64,000 nt of DNA. Origin: Bacillus sp. RO2. GTDB lineage: Bacteria > Bacillota > Bacilli > Bacillales > Bacillaceae_I. Location of the stretch: contig NZ_JAAXCU010000046.1 in assembly GCF_012911845.1 (NCBI RefSeq), forward strand, positions 207,381 to 271,380, read 5' to 3'. The translations under genes and the position numbers were made by a program. Shown here piece after piece: positions 9,976-17,139 of the stretch (position 1 is its first letter; each line of letters starts with the position of its first letter). The notes below the pieces were generated by a model. It was not told the DNA's origin and ran no database searches. It was given only the letters and a program-made list of their open reading frames with translations.

Positions 9976-9995
9976 TTGTTCTTTTTTAAGAACAT
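9976..9995. promoter_or_regulatory. Operator-like palindrome, distal copy
   Basis: TTGTTCT-ttttta-AGAACAT, same half-sites and 6-nt spacing as the proximal copy, centred 54 bp away, just upstream of the -35 element. Confidence 0.6.
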
Positions 9996-10090
9996 ACGAC
10001 TAGCATTATTTCTCCAGTGTATCCATTTTTGGTAGGATTATAAGGTGATGTGGCGACGTGGGAGGTTTTTTGGAGGGGCTTTAGTTTGAA

Positions 10091-10345
10091 TGATGACAGA
10101 ATTTAGAGGGGTCTGCACTTTTTGGCATCGTTCAGCTTCTTAGATGCCAGACTTTGTGGGATTCTGCTTTTTCTGGCATCGATCAGCTCCTTAGATGCCA
10201 GACTTTATGGATTTCTCCTTTTTCTGGCATCGTTCGGCTTCTTAGATGCCAGACTTTATGGATTTCTCCTTTTTCTGGCATCGTTCAGCTCCTTAGATGC
10301 CAGACTTTATGGATTTCTCCTTTTTCTGGCATCTATAAAGATTTT
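10091..10345. repeat. 51-bp tandem repeat array with internal hairpins
   Basis: Units begin at 10142, 10193, 10244 and 10295, exactly 51 bp apart. A diverged unit lies before them (10091-10141) and the last unit ends after TCTGGCATC. Within each unit GATGCCAGA is followed about 20 nt later by its complement TCTGGCATC, and the next unit's left arm follows 13 nt on, so alternative hairpins can form. The middle units are nearly identical. Frames stay open through the array because 51 is a multiple of three, but there is no ribosome site. Confidence 0.9.
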
Positions 10346-10349
10346 AGTA

Positions 10350-10595
10350 TCAAAACCAAGCTTGATTCATTTTCTCCAAAAACTCTTTAGTAATAGGAAA
10401 CCCTGAACTTTCCCCAATAACAGAATCAATGCCGCAATGGGGACATATGGCCGTTTGATCTCGGTCAATCCATTCTGTTATAAGAGTAGGGCTGTAAATT
10501 TCCAAACAATAAAAACAGCCACATTTCTTATCCTCTTCTAATCCTTTTTTATGATGACTGGTGAATTTGTGCGCCTGTGCAATATTGTCTTCCAT
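10350..10595 (-). CDS. Small zinc-ribbon-like cytoplasmic protein
   Basis: An 81-aa protein with two Cys pairs, CGCFYC (25-30 region) and CPHCG (51-55 region), spaced as a zinc ribbon, and a conserved tail GFPITKEFLEKMNQAWF. It resembles a widespread small uncharacterised bacterial protein family with the same CxxC pairs and tail. It starts behind AGAGGAG about 12 nt upstream. The gene lies against the 51-bp repeat array at its 3' end. No function is known to me. Confidence 0.72.
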   Translation of the reverse strand: MEDNIAQAHKFTSHHKKGLEEDKKCGCFYCLEIYSPTLITEWIDRDQTAICPHCGIDSVIGESSGFPITKEFLEKMNQAWF

Positions 10596-10621
10596 GGATG
10601 AAGTTTCTCCTCTCTATTTTC

Positions 10622-10660
10622 AAAAAAATAAGAAGTCCACCTCTTCACGACAAGGTGGAC
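10622..10660 (-). terminator. Terminator of the AraC-led gene cluster
   Basis: GTCCACCT / AGGTGGAC stem with a 10-nt loop, followed on the minus strand by TTCTTATTTTTTT. Confidence 0.75.
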
Positions 10661-10670
10661 CATCTACTAT

Positions 10671-11537
10671 TTATTTTATCGGTATCCATATCTCCGAGTA
10701 AAGGTCTGGATTCGACGGATTCTCATCCGTGTACAATTCAAAATCAGGTGCTCCAGAATGCTCGTAGCTGTTGGATGGAAACCACTCCGAGAAAATACGC
10801 TTCCAAGTATCCTGCATGGCATGTGGCATCGGGCCGTGCACTTCAAAAACTACCCATTTAGAAGCTGGAATCTCTAATTTATCCAGTTCTACCGGAATTT
10901 CGCCTTCAATCGCAGCCGCCACCCAATAGTCCATCACCTGTTCTGATTTCATCTCTTCTGTTGTTCCTTCGCACACGCCAAGGACGCCTTTAATGGCACC
11001 ATTATTTAATGTAAACAGCTTATCTGTGAAACCTTCTGCATTCACATCCTGCCAAAACTTCGGGATCTCCCTGGACTGCTCATCATTAGCACATGAAAAT
11101 CTTCGTTTTTTCCCAGCTACTGTAAATGCCTCTTTGTTCACTACACTATACTTCATCGGTTCTGCCCCTTCCAATGTCACCTGGATGACCAGGCGGTTAT
11201 AAGTTTGCAGCTTCCCTTCATGCTTCCGCACTTCTGTTGGAGAAGTACCATGTTGCCTTCGGAATGCCTTCGTGAAAGCCTCGGGAGTGTCGTAACCATA
11301 TTTGTAGGCGATATCGATAATCTTGTTGTCTGTTGTAAGCAATTCCTGTGCAGCAAGCGTCAACCTTCTTCTTCTCAAATATTCTGCAACCGATGTATCC
11401 GTCAATAAACCGAATGTACGTTGAAAATGAAAGGAAGAAACATTTGCATGTCTAGCTATATCCCCAATCGTAATGTCTTCTGTCAGATTCTTTTCCATAT
11501 ATTCGATTGCCTGCTGAATCGACTCTACCAACGCCAT
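10671..11537 (-). CDS. AraC-family regulator with GyrI-like effector domain
   Basis: A 288-aa protein. Residues 1-105 form an AraC double HTH (ITIGDIARHANVSSFHFQRTF, then IIDIAYKYGYDTPEAFTKAFRRQHGTSP). Residues about 125-288 form a GyrI/AraC effector-binding domain, ending in LYSEIWIPIK. This SoxS/Rob-BmrR-like arrangement usually senses hydrophobic or cationic small molecules. GGTGAGG precedes the start. It is downstream of a NUDIX, a methyltransferase and a double acetyltransferase gene on the same strand, which may be its targets; that link is inference. Confidence 0.88.
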   Translation of the reverse strand: MALVESIQQAIEYMEKNLTEDITIGDIARHANVSSFHFQRTFGLLTDTSVAEYLRRRRLTLAAQELLTTDNKIIDIAYKYGYDTPEAFTKAFRRQHGTSPTEVRKHEGKLQTYNRLVIQVTLEGAEPMKYSVVNKEAFTVAGKKRRFSCANDEQSREIPKFWQDVNAEGFTDKLFTLNNGAIKGVLGVCEGTTEEMKSEQVMDYWVAAAIEGEIPVELDKLEIPASKWVVFEVHGPMPHAMQDTWKRIFSEWFPSNSYEHSGAPDFELYTDENPSNPDLYSEIWIPIK

Positions 11538-11564
11538 ATAACCTCACCCCTTATGTCTATCCTA

Positions 11565-12032
11565 TCAGCGTGAACAATTGGTTTCCTGTTCGTTTGTGCT
11601 ATGTTTTGGCAGGTTTCTTAATCTATCTGCTTCTTTAATATTGTCATGTAAATAGGATTCCGTTTTAGGATGGTTCACTATTTTATCGGTCGTCATCCAA
11701 TGAACAGCCTCCACTTCATCCGGACTCTTAGGAAAGGGCTCGCCACTCTTCCATTCACACAAGAATACGATGTCCACAACTTCCCGGCCATCCGGCAAAA
11801 CGAAAGAGGTATTGCGGACATACGTCATAATTTCTTGAACCTTGATTCCTACTTCCTCCATTAACTCACGTCTCAAAGTCCGCTCCAAAATATTAGAAGA
11901 AGCACCTTCTGGATCAACCGTCCCTCCAACAAAGGAAAGCATCCCACCTGCATGCTCCTCCTTGCGACTCCGCTCAATCATTAACCATTTGTCCCCTCTG
12001 TACACAGCACCCTCTACATTAATGAAAAACAT
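11565..12032 (-). CDS. NUDIX hydrolase
   Basis: A 155-aa NUDIX-fold protein. The box is readable as GGTVDPEGA...RRELMEEVGI, with the RE..EE core that binds Mg/Mn. The spacing between the leading Gly and the RE core is a few residues longer than the strict consensus, as in some subfamilies. Such enzymes cleave nucleoside diphosphates linked to another moiety; the substrate cannot be told. The ATG follows AAGGGGG. It starts 12 nt after the methyltransferase gene, so the two are probably cotranscribed. Confidence 0.85.
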   Translation of the reverse strand: MFFINVEGAVYRGDKWLMIERSRKEEHAGGMLSFVGGTVDPEGASSNILERTLRRELMEEVGIKVQEIMTYVRNTSFVLPDGREVVDIVFLCEWKSGEPFPKSPDEVEAVHWMTTDKIVNHPKTESYLHDNIKEADRLRNLPKHSTNEQETNCSR

Positions 12033-12044
12033 CTCTAATCCCCC

Positions 12045-12797
12045 TTATTTTCTGGCTTTAATAATTAGTGTTGATGGAAACCTGCGAGTTTTGTAAAGAG
12101 AATAGTAGCGGTCAGATACCGGAGCGTCCTCATCTTTAAAACGTGCACCTGCCTCACTTTCTACTACCTTCTCAATAGTGAAGCCTGCTTGAATCAGTTC
12201 ATTTATGTAAGTTGCCAGTTTTCTAGTGTGGATGGTCATCGGTGCATCTTCTCCTTTGAAATTTTCAAAGGTATGCAGTCCTTCTTGCTGGTAGGAACCA
12301 TTTAAAGTAATAACACCATTTTCGCTACTAATATGAGCATATAAGGGATGATCCCAGCTGAAAAGGAAGCTTCCACCTTGTTTTAAATAGGAATAGATCA
12401 GCTGCAAGGTTGCCTTTAAATCTGTCGTCCAGCCCAACGCATAAATGGAATAAACACAATCAAAATAATCTTTGGGAAGGTCGATTTCTTGTTCCATCGG
12501 CGCACAATATAAGCGGGGTTCCAGGCCATGAAGGGTTTTTTCTGCAGCTAATTTCTGCTCGGTGGAAAGGTCCACTCCCCACAGTTCTGTAGCGCCTTTT
12601 TCCTCCGCCATATACTTTAAAGAATGACCACTTCCAAACCCGATATCCAACACCTTTTTGTTTTGCAAATCATCCAAAAGCTTCAATTCTTCTTCGGTCT
12701 GACTGAAAGGCCCGTAACTTGGAAGGGCATCCACCCCGTTGAAATAATGGGCGACCTTGTCCCAGCTTTTGCGATTACTTTCCAATAGTTGATTCAT
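12045..12797 (-). CDS. Class I SAM-dependent methyltransferase
   Basis: A 250-aa Rossmann methyltransferase. Motif I is VLDIGFGSGHSLKYMA (about 49-64), the acidic strand-2 end WGVDLS, and post-motif FDCVYSIYALGW. The family includes small-molecule and tRNA methylases, and nothing in the sequence fixes the substrate. The start has AAAGGGG. It sits between the double-GNAT gene (5 nt upstream) and the NUDIX gene (12 nt downstream), an apparent operon. Confidence 0.85.
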   Translation of the reverse strand: MNQLLESNRKSWDKVAHYFNGVDALPSYGPFSQTEEELKLLDDLQNKKVLDIGFGSGHSLKYMAEEKGATELWGVDLSTEQKLAAEKTLHGLEPRLYCAPMEQEIDLPKDYFDCVYSIYALGWTTDLKATLQLIYSYLKQGGSFLFSWDHPLYAHISSENGVITLNGSYQQEGLHTFENFKGEDAPMTIHTRKLATYINELIQAGFTIEKVVESEAGARFKDEDAPVSDRYYSLYKTRRFPSTLIIKARK

Positions 12798-12802
12798 CCC
12801 TA

Positions 12803-13711
12803 TTACCCCTTTATATCTTTAATAAATGCGATTAATCTGCTTGATTCCTTAAAGCCCATTCCAATGTGGAAATCATAGCTTACATGATTGTCCAGGTGGA
12901 TGTCCGATCCGATTTGCTTGCAACCTTTCTTTTTAAGCCACTGTTCTCCTACCTCCACTAGCTTTGCGGAGTACCCTTGCCTTCTGTACTGAGGCTTCAC
13001 ATATATCCCTTCTATGTACCCTGTCGGTGATGATTCCGTTCCTTCCACATAATCCACTCTGATAGAAAGATGGATAAAGGCGACAAACTCGGAACCAGAT
13101 CGGTAAAATAAAATCTTGTCCCGATTAGAAGCCATAATCTCATGAAAAGACTCATGGAGTTCATCCTCCGCGCTTTCCGGCCAGAGGTCTAACGCCATTT
13201 CGGTGTAGTGCTCTTTATGAGCGGTCAAAGCTTCCACTACGTTAGGACCCTCGATATCAACTGGTGTTTTTAGTTCTAATCTTGCCAGTTGCTCTCCCCA
13301 TGAAGCCATCTCCGTTTCAATAAAACCAGCCTTTTCATACATCTTTTTTGCTAGGTGGTTTTTCGGTTCAAAGCCCAGCACGACATACGGAATGCCTGTG
13401 GAGTTTGTGTTTCTTATGTCCTCCACCACTTCATTAAGTGCAGCCTTTCCAAAACCTTTCCCTTGCGATTTTTCATCTATCATTAAACGGTAGATCCAGT
13501 AGTTCCCGTCATCCGCGTCAATACCATACATCGTAAAACCAACCATTTCCTCTTCCACATAAACTCCCATAGCCTTAAATTCCGGTAAGAACTGCACTTG
13601 CGCAAGGGAATACAGGTTCGATGCGACGAAGTTTTGTTGGTTCTCTGATACTTTTAATTGAATTGCCTTCTGCCAGTTTTCAGCTGTTATTTCTCGTAGT
13701 GTAATTTTCAT
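12803..13711 (-). CDS. Two-domain GNAT: BltD-like plus AAC(6')-like
   Basis: A 302-aa continuous fusion of two GNAT domains. Residues 1-147 resemble BltD spermine/spermidine N-acetyltransferase (VSENQQNFVAS, acetyl-CoA loop QGKGFG at 83-88, YEKAGF). Residues about 160-302 resemble the AAC(6') aminoglycoside acetyltransferase family (LWPES, FIHLSIRVDYVEG, SSPTGYIEGIYVKP, acetyl-CoA loop RRQGYS, IGMGFKESSR). Both loops look intact. Neither substrate is shown; drug resistance is possible but not demonstrable from sequence. First gene of the cluster that runs into the methyltransferase and NUDIX genes. Confidence 0.85.
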   Translation of the reverse strand: MKITLREITAENWQKAIQLKVSENQQNFVASNLYSLAQVQFLPEFKAMGVYVEEEMVGFTMYGIDADDGNYWIYRLMIDEKSQGKGFGKAALNEVVEDIRNTNSTGIPYVVLGFEPKNHLAKKMYEKAGFIETEMASWGEQLARLELKTPVDIEGPNVVEALTAHKEHYTEMALDLWPESAEDELHESFHEIMASNRDKILFYRSGSEFVAFIHLSIRVDYVEGTESSPTGYIEGIYVKPQYRRQGYSAKLVEVGEQWLKKKGCKQIGSDIHLDNHVSYDFHIGMGFKESSRLIAFIKDIKG

Positions 13712-13800
13712 GATTTTGTCCCTCTTCTATTTTTTAATATCGTTTCATAACAGTAGAATAGTGTGGATTTCCTTATTATCTTTAATAAAGGGTGATCGAG

Positions 13801-14985
13801 ATGACTGGCGAAAAAATAGATAAAAGAATCCCCCAGCCTATCAGAAGCGATGGGGCAGGAGCATTGGATCTTGGCCCGAGAAATGTACTGAGAGATTTAC
13901 AGAATCCTGATCTGCTCGTGCCACCAAAAACGGATGCCGGTATTGTTCCAAATCTGCGTTTCTCCTTCTCGGATACATCTATGATTCTGAAACACGGAGG
14001 ATGGTCCAGAGAGGTTACGGTCAGAGAACTTCCCATCGCTACCACTTTGGCTGGTGTTAACATGAGTCTAACCGCAGGTGGTGTTAGGGAGCTCCATTGG
14101 CACAAAGAGGCGGAATGGTCCTATATGATCCTTGGACGTGCACGCATTACTGCTGTTGATCAGAACGGAAAGAATTTTATTGCCGATGTCGGTCCTGGTG
14201 ACTTGTGGTATTTTCCACCAGGCATCCCCCATTCCATTCAAGGATTGGAGCAATGTGAATTCCTGTTGGTTTTTGACTCTGGCGATTTTTCCGATTTAAG
14301 CACTCTTTCCATTTCCGACTGGTTTGCCCATACGCCAAAGGAGGTATTATCTGCCAACTTTGGAGTTCCTGAGAGTACATTTGACGATCGGCCAAAAGGA
14401 CAGGTATACATCTATCAAAGCGAGGTGCCAGGACCTCTTGAAACGCAGGCTGTCTCATCACCTAATGGAAAGGTTCCTCTTCCATTCAAATATGAATTAC
14501 TAAAACAGCCACCACTTGAATTTTCTGGAGGATCGGTTCGCATTGTCGATTCCACCGTTTTCAAAATATCCAAAACTGTAGCAGCTGCACTAGTGGAAGT
14601 GAAACCCGGGGGTATGCGGGAACTCCATTGGCATCCTAACAACGATGAATGGCAATATTACCTCACAGGAAAAGCACGCATGACAGTCTTTCTTGGGGAC
14701 GGGACTGCCCGAACCTTTGATTATATGGCTGGTGACGTCGGTTATGTCCCATTTGCAACCGGACATTATATCCAGAACACAGGCGATGAAACGGTTTGGT
14801 TTCTCGAAATGTTCAAAAGTGATCGGTTTGAGGACGTGTCACTTGCCCAGTGGATGGCGCTGACGCCAAGACAACTGGTGGACAGTAATGTCAATATCAG
14901 TTCTTCCTTTACAAAAAACATACGAAAAGAAAAAGAACCAGTAGTAAAGTATCCACCCTATACGTATAAGCCTAAGAAAAAGTAA
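13801..14985 (+). CDS. oxdC: Oxalate decarboxylase-type bicupin
   Basis: A 394-aa bicupin aligned end to end with Bacillus OxdC/OxdD, which convert oxalate to formate and CO2. N-terminal Mn site: [11 protein letters not shown] (His99, His101, Glu105) and His144. C-terminal site: [18 protein letters not shown] and the FLEMF Glu. The flexible lid, SENST in B. subtilis OxdC with catalytic Glu162, reads SDLST here with Asp165. This may alter the balance of decarboxylase and oxidase activity. The ATG at 13801 follows AAAGGGTG; the in-frame GTG at 13792 lies within that site. Monocistronic. Confidence 0.9.
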   Translation: MTGEKIDKRIPQPIRSDGAGALDLGPRNVLRDLQNPDLLVPPKTDAGIVPNLRFSFSDTSMILKHGGWSREVTVRELPIATTLAGVNMSLTAGGVRELHWHKEAEWSYMILGRARITAVDQNGKNFIADVGPGDLWYFPPGIPHSIQGLEQCEFLLVFDSGDFSDLSTLSISDWFAHTPKEVLSANFGVPESTFDDRPKGQVYIYQSEVPGPLETQAVSSPNGKVPLPFKYELLKQPPLEFSGGSVRIVDSTVFKISKTVAAALVEVKPGGMRELHWHPNNDEWQYYLTGKARMTVFLGDGTARTFDYMAGDVGYVPFATGHYIQNTGDETVWFLEMFKSDRFEDVSLAQWMALTPRQLVDSNVNISSSFTKNIRKEKEPVVKYPPYTYKPKKK

Positions 14986-15010
14986 GACTGATGGAGAGAT
15001 CTGCTAATAC

Positions 15011-15222
15011 GAAGCCACTGAAAAAGTCTTGATTTTAGTATTTTTAACCACCGCTGTTGATTTCCGCAAATGGCTTCGCTTTCCTAGGGAAGGTGCTTGA
15101 GCCTCCTCGCTTCGCTGCGGGGTCTCAAGCTACCTTTATCTCCCTCAGGAGTCTTCGCCTTTTGCTCCAATCACCAGCTAGGTATCATAAAAACTTTACG
15201 TTATTAGTTTTTCAGTGGCCTC
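15011..15222 (+). mobile_element. MITE-like element, copy A
   Basis: A 212-bp element with terminal inverted repeats (GAAGCCACTGAAAAAG left, GTTTTTCAGTGGCCTC right) flanked by a perfect 8-bp target duplication GCTAATAC (15003-15010 and 15223-15230). Inside is the GC-rich hairpin core that starts CCGCTGTTGATT and ends CAATCACCAGC. There is no transposase frame. The right-hand duplication contains the stop codon of the neighbouring minus-strand pseudogene. Confidence 0.88.
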
Positions 15223-15223
15223 G

Positions 15224-15667
15224 CTAATACTGACGGGTCTCTCTTTTTCTTGCATACCTTAAAGATAAAATAATAAATAGAACAAAGGAGGCAATCCCTA
15301 GCAAGATATATGGGAGGAGATCTGTCCAATGAAAAGGTGCTTCATTAAGGTAGACAGCTTTTACCCACTCCCCGCTACGTTCTTCTATTGCTATGGCTGT
15401 ATCAGGGGCAACTCCCTCAATGTCATAATACTTTGTGCCTTTATCATAAAGGTTGGATGAATCTCCATAATAGCTGCCAGAGTACTCATCAGCCTTTCTT
15501 TTAACCTCCCCAATCTCATTACCTATTTCTCCTTTAGTGAGTCGTTCATCGGTCACCTCGTACACTCCGCCTTTATAAACCACAAATGGATAAGCCTAGT
15601 CCAAGGCAAATACGTTATTAGAAGCAAGGAATGTGAAAAGTAGACTTAGTAATATTTTCTTATTCAA
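15224..15667 (-). pseudogene. Signal-peptide/TM protein interrupted by an amber codon
   Basis: Behind AAGGGG, a TTG at 15667 begins a clean signal peptide (MNKKILLSLLFTFLASNN, then VFA-LD). Codon 24 is TAG (15596-15598) and the same frame continues for 123 codons: AYPFVVYKGGVYEV, a polar ectodomain with DIEGVAPDTAIAIEE, a C-terminal membrane helix (LLPYILLGIASFVLFIILSL) and a basic tail. The remaining frame is undamaged, so the stop is a recent nonsense mutation, a sequencing error or read through. It is the third gene after the ECF sigma and its SPase-like partner, so is probably part of that system. I do not recognise the family. Confidence 0.75.
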
Positions 15668-15704
15668 CTACTCATCCCCTTATAAAAAGACATTCTTATT
15701 AATT

Positions 15705-16463
15705 CTATTTCCGATAGCCTAAAACCTTCCCCTCGATATTTTCTACTGATAAGGACCCAAAAGTTATGCTATCCACACTTCTCCACCAACTATCACCAAT
15801 TACAAAAACATGATTCTCAGGTATACGATATTTTTCAAGTTCATGTTCGTTAAGTGAGTCTTTTATAGCATCATTTCGGGGATTGTTTACTGCATTTCCG
15901 TAGAATGTGTCCAATTTTTTGTTGTTTATATATATTTGTCCATCATTAATATGAATGATTTCGCCAGGCAGTCCAACTACTCTCGAAATGGATTTGGGCT
16001 CTCCGTATGAATTTTTCATATCAAGTTGATATAATCCATTTTCAGGATACTGAAAATACACAACGTCCCCTCGCCTAAATTCTTTATCGTTATAATAGTC
16101 AGGGTCAATCACAATAGGCTCTTTATAATAGTTATAATCATACCTATCCATATTGTCGCTTCCATGTTCATACAACAACATATCTTTTTCATAATTCACT
16201 CTGTCTATTGTCTCATTTGTGATGTTGTCTGTAATGACTCCGGTATTTTTTTGATCACTAAATAATAGGGGAAAGACCATAAAAAACAAAACAGCTATAG
16301 CGAGGGTACTCACACTATATATAAGATTGCGACTCCGCTTTTTTTGAGGTTTTCTTCCAATTTTCAAAATAACACCTTCTTTACTATCCTCCTTAAAAGA
16401 CACATCATTGAAAATATATTGATTCATTTCTTTTCGTAATTCCTTTAATTCTTTTTCAATCAT
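15705..16463 (-). CDS. Degenerate signal-peptidase-like membrane protein, probable anti-sigma
   Basis: A 252-aa protein with a charged N-terminal cytosolic part (1-45), one membrane helix (46-69) and an extracytoplasmic S26 signal-peptidase fold. The fold shows RGDVVYF (131-137), ISRVVGLPGE (159-168, box D) and VIGDSWWRSVDS (221-232, box E). The box D Lys that acts as general base is Ser160, and no SMxPT nucleophile box is readable, so protease activity is doubtful. The ATG at 16463 follows AAGGGAG and overlaps the end of the sigma gene by 8 nt. Position, topology and coupling suggest it holds the ECF sigma at the membrane. Confidence 0.75.
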   Translation of the reverse strand: MIEKELKELRKEMNQYIFNDVSFKEDSKEGVILKIGRKPQKKRSRNLIYSVSTLAIAVLFFMVFPLLFSDQKNTGVITDNITNETIDRVNYEKDMLLYEHGSDNMDRYDYNYYKEPIVIDPDYYNDKEFRRGDVVYFQYPENGLYQLDMKNSYGEPKSISRVVGLPGEIIHINDGQIYINNKKLDTFYGNAVNNPRNDAIKDSLNEHELEKYRIPENHVFVIGDSWWRSVDSITFGSLSVENIEGKVLGYRK

Positions 16464-16998
16464 TGCCAACACTCCCTTCCTCAAAGTGAACTCGCAACAG
16501 TTCTTTCCCTTTAGATAGCCTCGTTTTAACCGTACTGAGGTTAACATTAAGAGTGTTGCTAATATCCTTCAAGCCAAGCTCCTCATAATAATAGAGATAT
16601 ACAACCTCTCTATATTTCAATGGAAGGTTCAATACCATGTCAGCTATAGTTTTCTTGTGTTCTTTCACCAGTATTACGTTTTCAGGGGTCTGGGTTTTAT
16701 CCTCTCCTAGCCGTCCAAACAAGTCAGAAATCCTTACTTTCCGGTAATGCCAACTCTTGAAATAATCTTTACATTTGTTGATGGTTATCCTATATAGAAG
16801 AGTTTTCGGGCTTGCTTCACCTCGAAAATTATCTATGTGATTGAAGTAGCTTACAAAAGCCTCTTGTACAAGATCTTCAGCAATCTGAAAATCCTTCACG
16901 TAGGAATATGCTAACTTCACCAAGTCGCTCCCGTATTGATTCATAATACTTTCAAGATGCATTTTTTTCGGATCATGTTGATTTAATGAATCTTCCAA
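16456..16998 (-). CDS. ECF-type RNA polymerase sigma factor
   Basis: A 180-aa sigma70-family ECF factor. Region 2 is around LAYSYVKDFQIAEDLVQEAFVSYF (residues about 29-52), and region 4 has LPLKYREVVYLYYYEELGLKDISNTL with an HTH ending STVKTRLSKGKELLR. The TTG start follows GAAGGTGA; an internal ATG lacks a site. It overlaps the SPase-like gene by 8 nt, the classic sigma/anti-sigma arrangement. A weak ECF-type promoter upstream would fit autoregulation. Confidence 0.9.
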   Translation of the reverse strand: MEDSLNQHDPKKMHLESIMNQYGSDLVKLAYSYVKDFQIAEDLVQEAFVSYFNHIDNFRGEASPKTLLYRITINKCKDYFKSWHYRKVRISDLFGRLGEDKTQTPENVILVKEHKKTIADMVLNLPLKYREVVYLYYYEELGLKDISNTLNVNLSTVKTRLSKGKELLRVHFEEGSVGND

Positions 16999-17036
16999 GC
17001 TGTCTTCACCTTCTCCTCTTTTAAGTTTAAGGATTA

Positions 17037-17064
17037 GACGACGCTATCCCTTGGAAAGTTGGAA
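17037..17064 (-). promoter_or_regulatory. Possible ECF-type autoregulatory promoter
   Basis: Minus strand TTCCAAC (17058-17064), 17-nt spacer, CGTC (17037-17040). The AAC / CGTC cores resemble ECF promoters, but the -35 departs from TGAAAC. Confidence 0.35.
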
Positions 17065-17089
17065 AATCTTTCTTTTAATTTTACCAAAA

Positions 17090-17134
17090 GAAAAAAGCAG
17101 GAGTTCTTCTTTTTGAAAAGAAATTCTCCTGCTC
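17090..17134 (-). terminator. ampS terminator
   Basis: GAGCAGGAGAA...TTCTCCTGC-type inverted repeat with A/T-rich inner stem, followed by CTTTTTTCTTTT on the minus strand. Confidence 0.8.
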
Positions 17135-17139
17135 TATGA

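Noticed and set aside
10122..10406. Open frame translating the 51-bp array as a 17-residue repeat protein
   Set aside because: The frame is open only because 51 is a multiple of three; there is no ribosome site, and other frames are open too.
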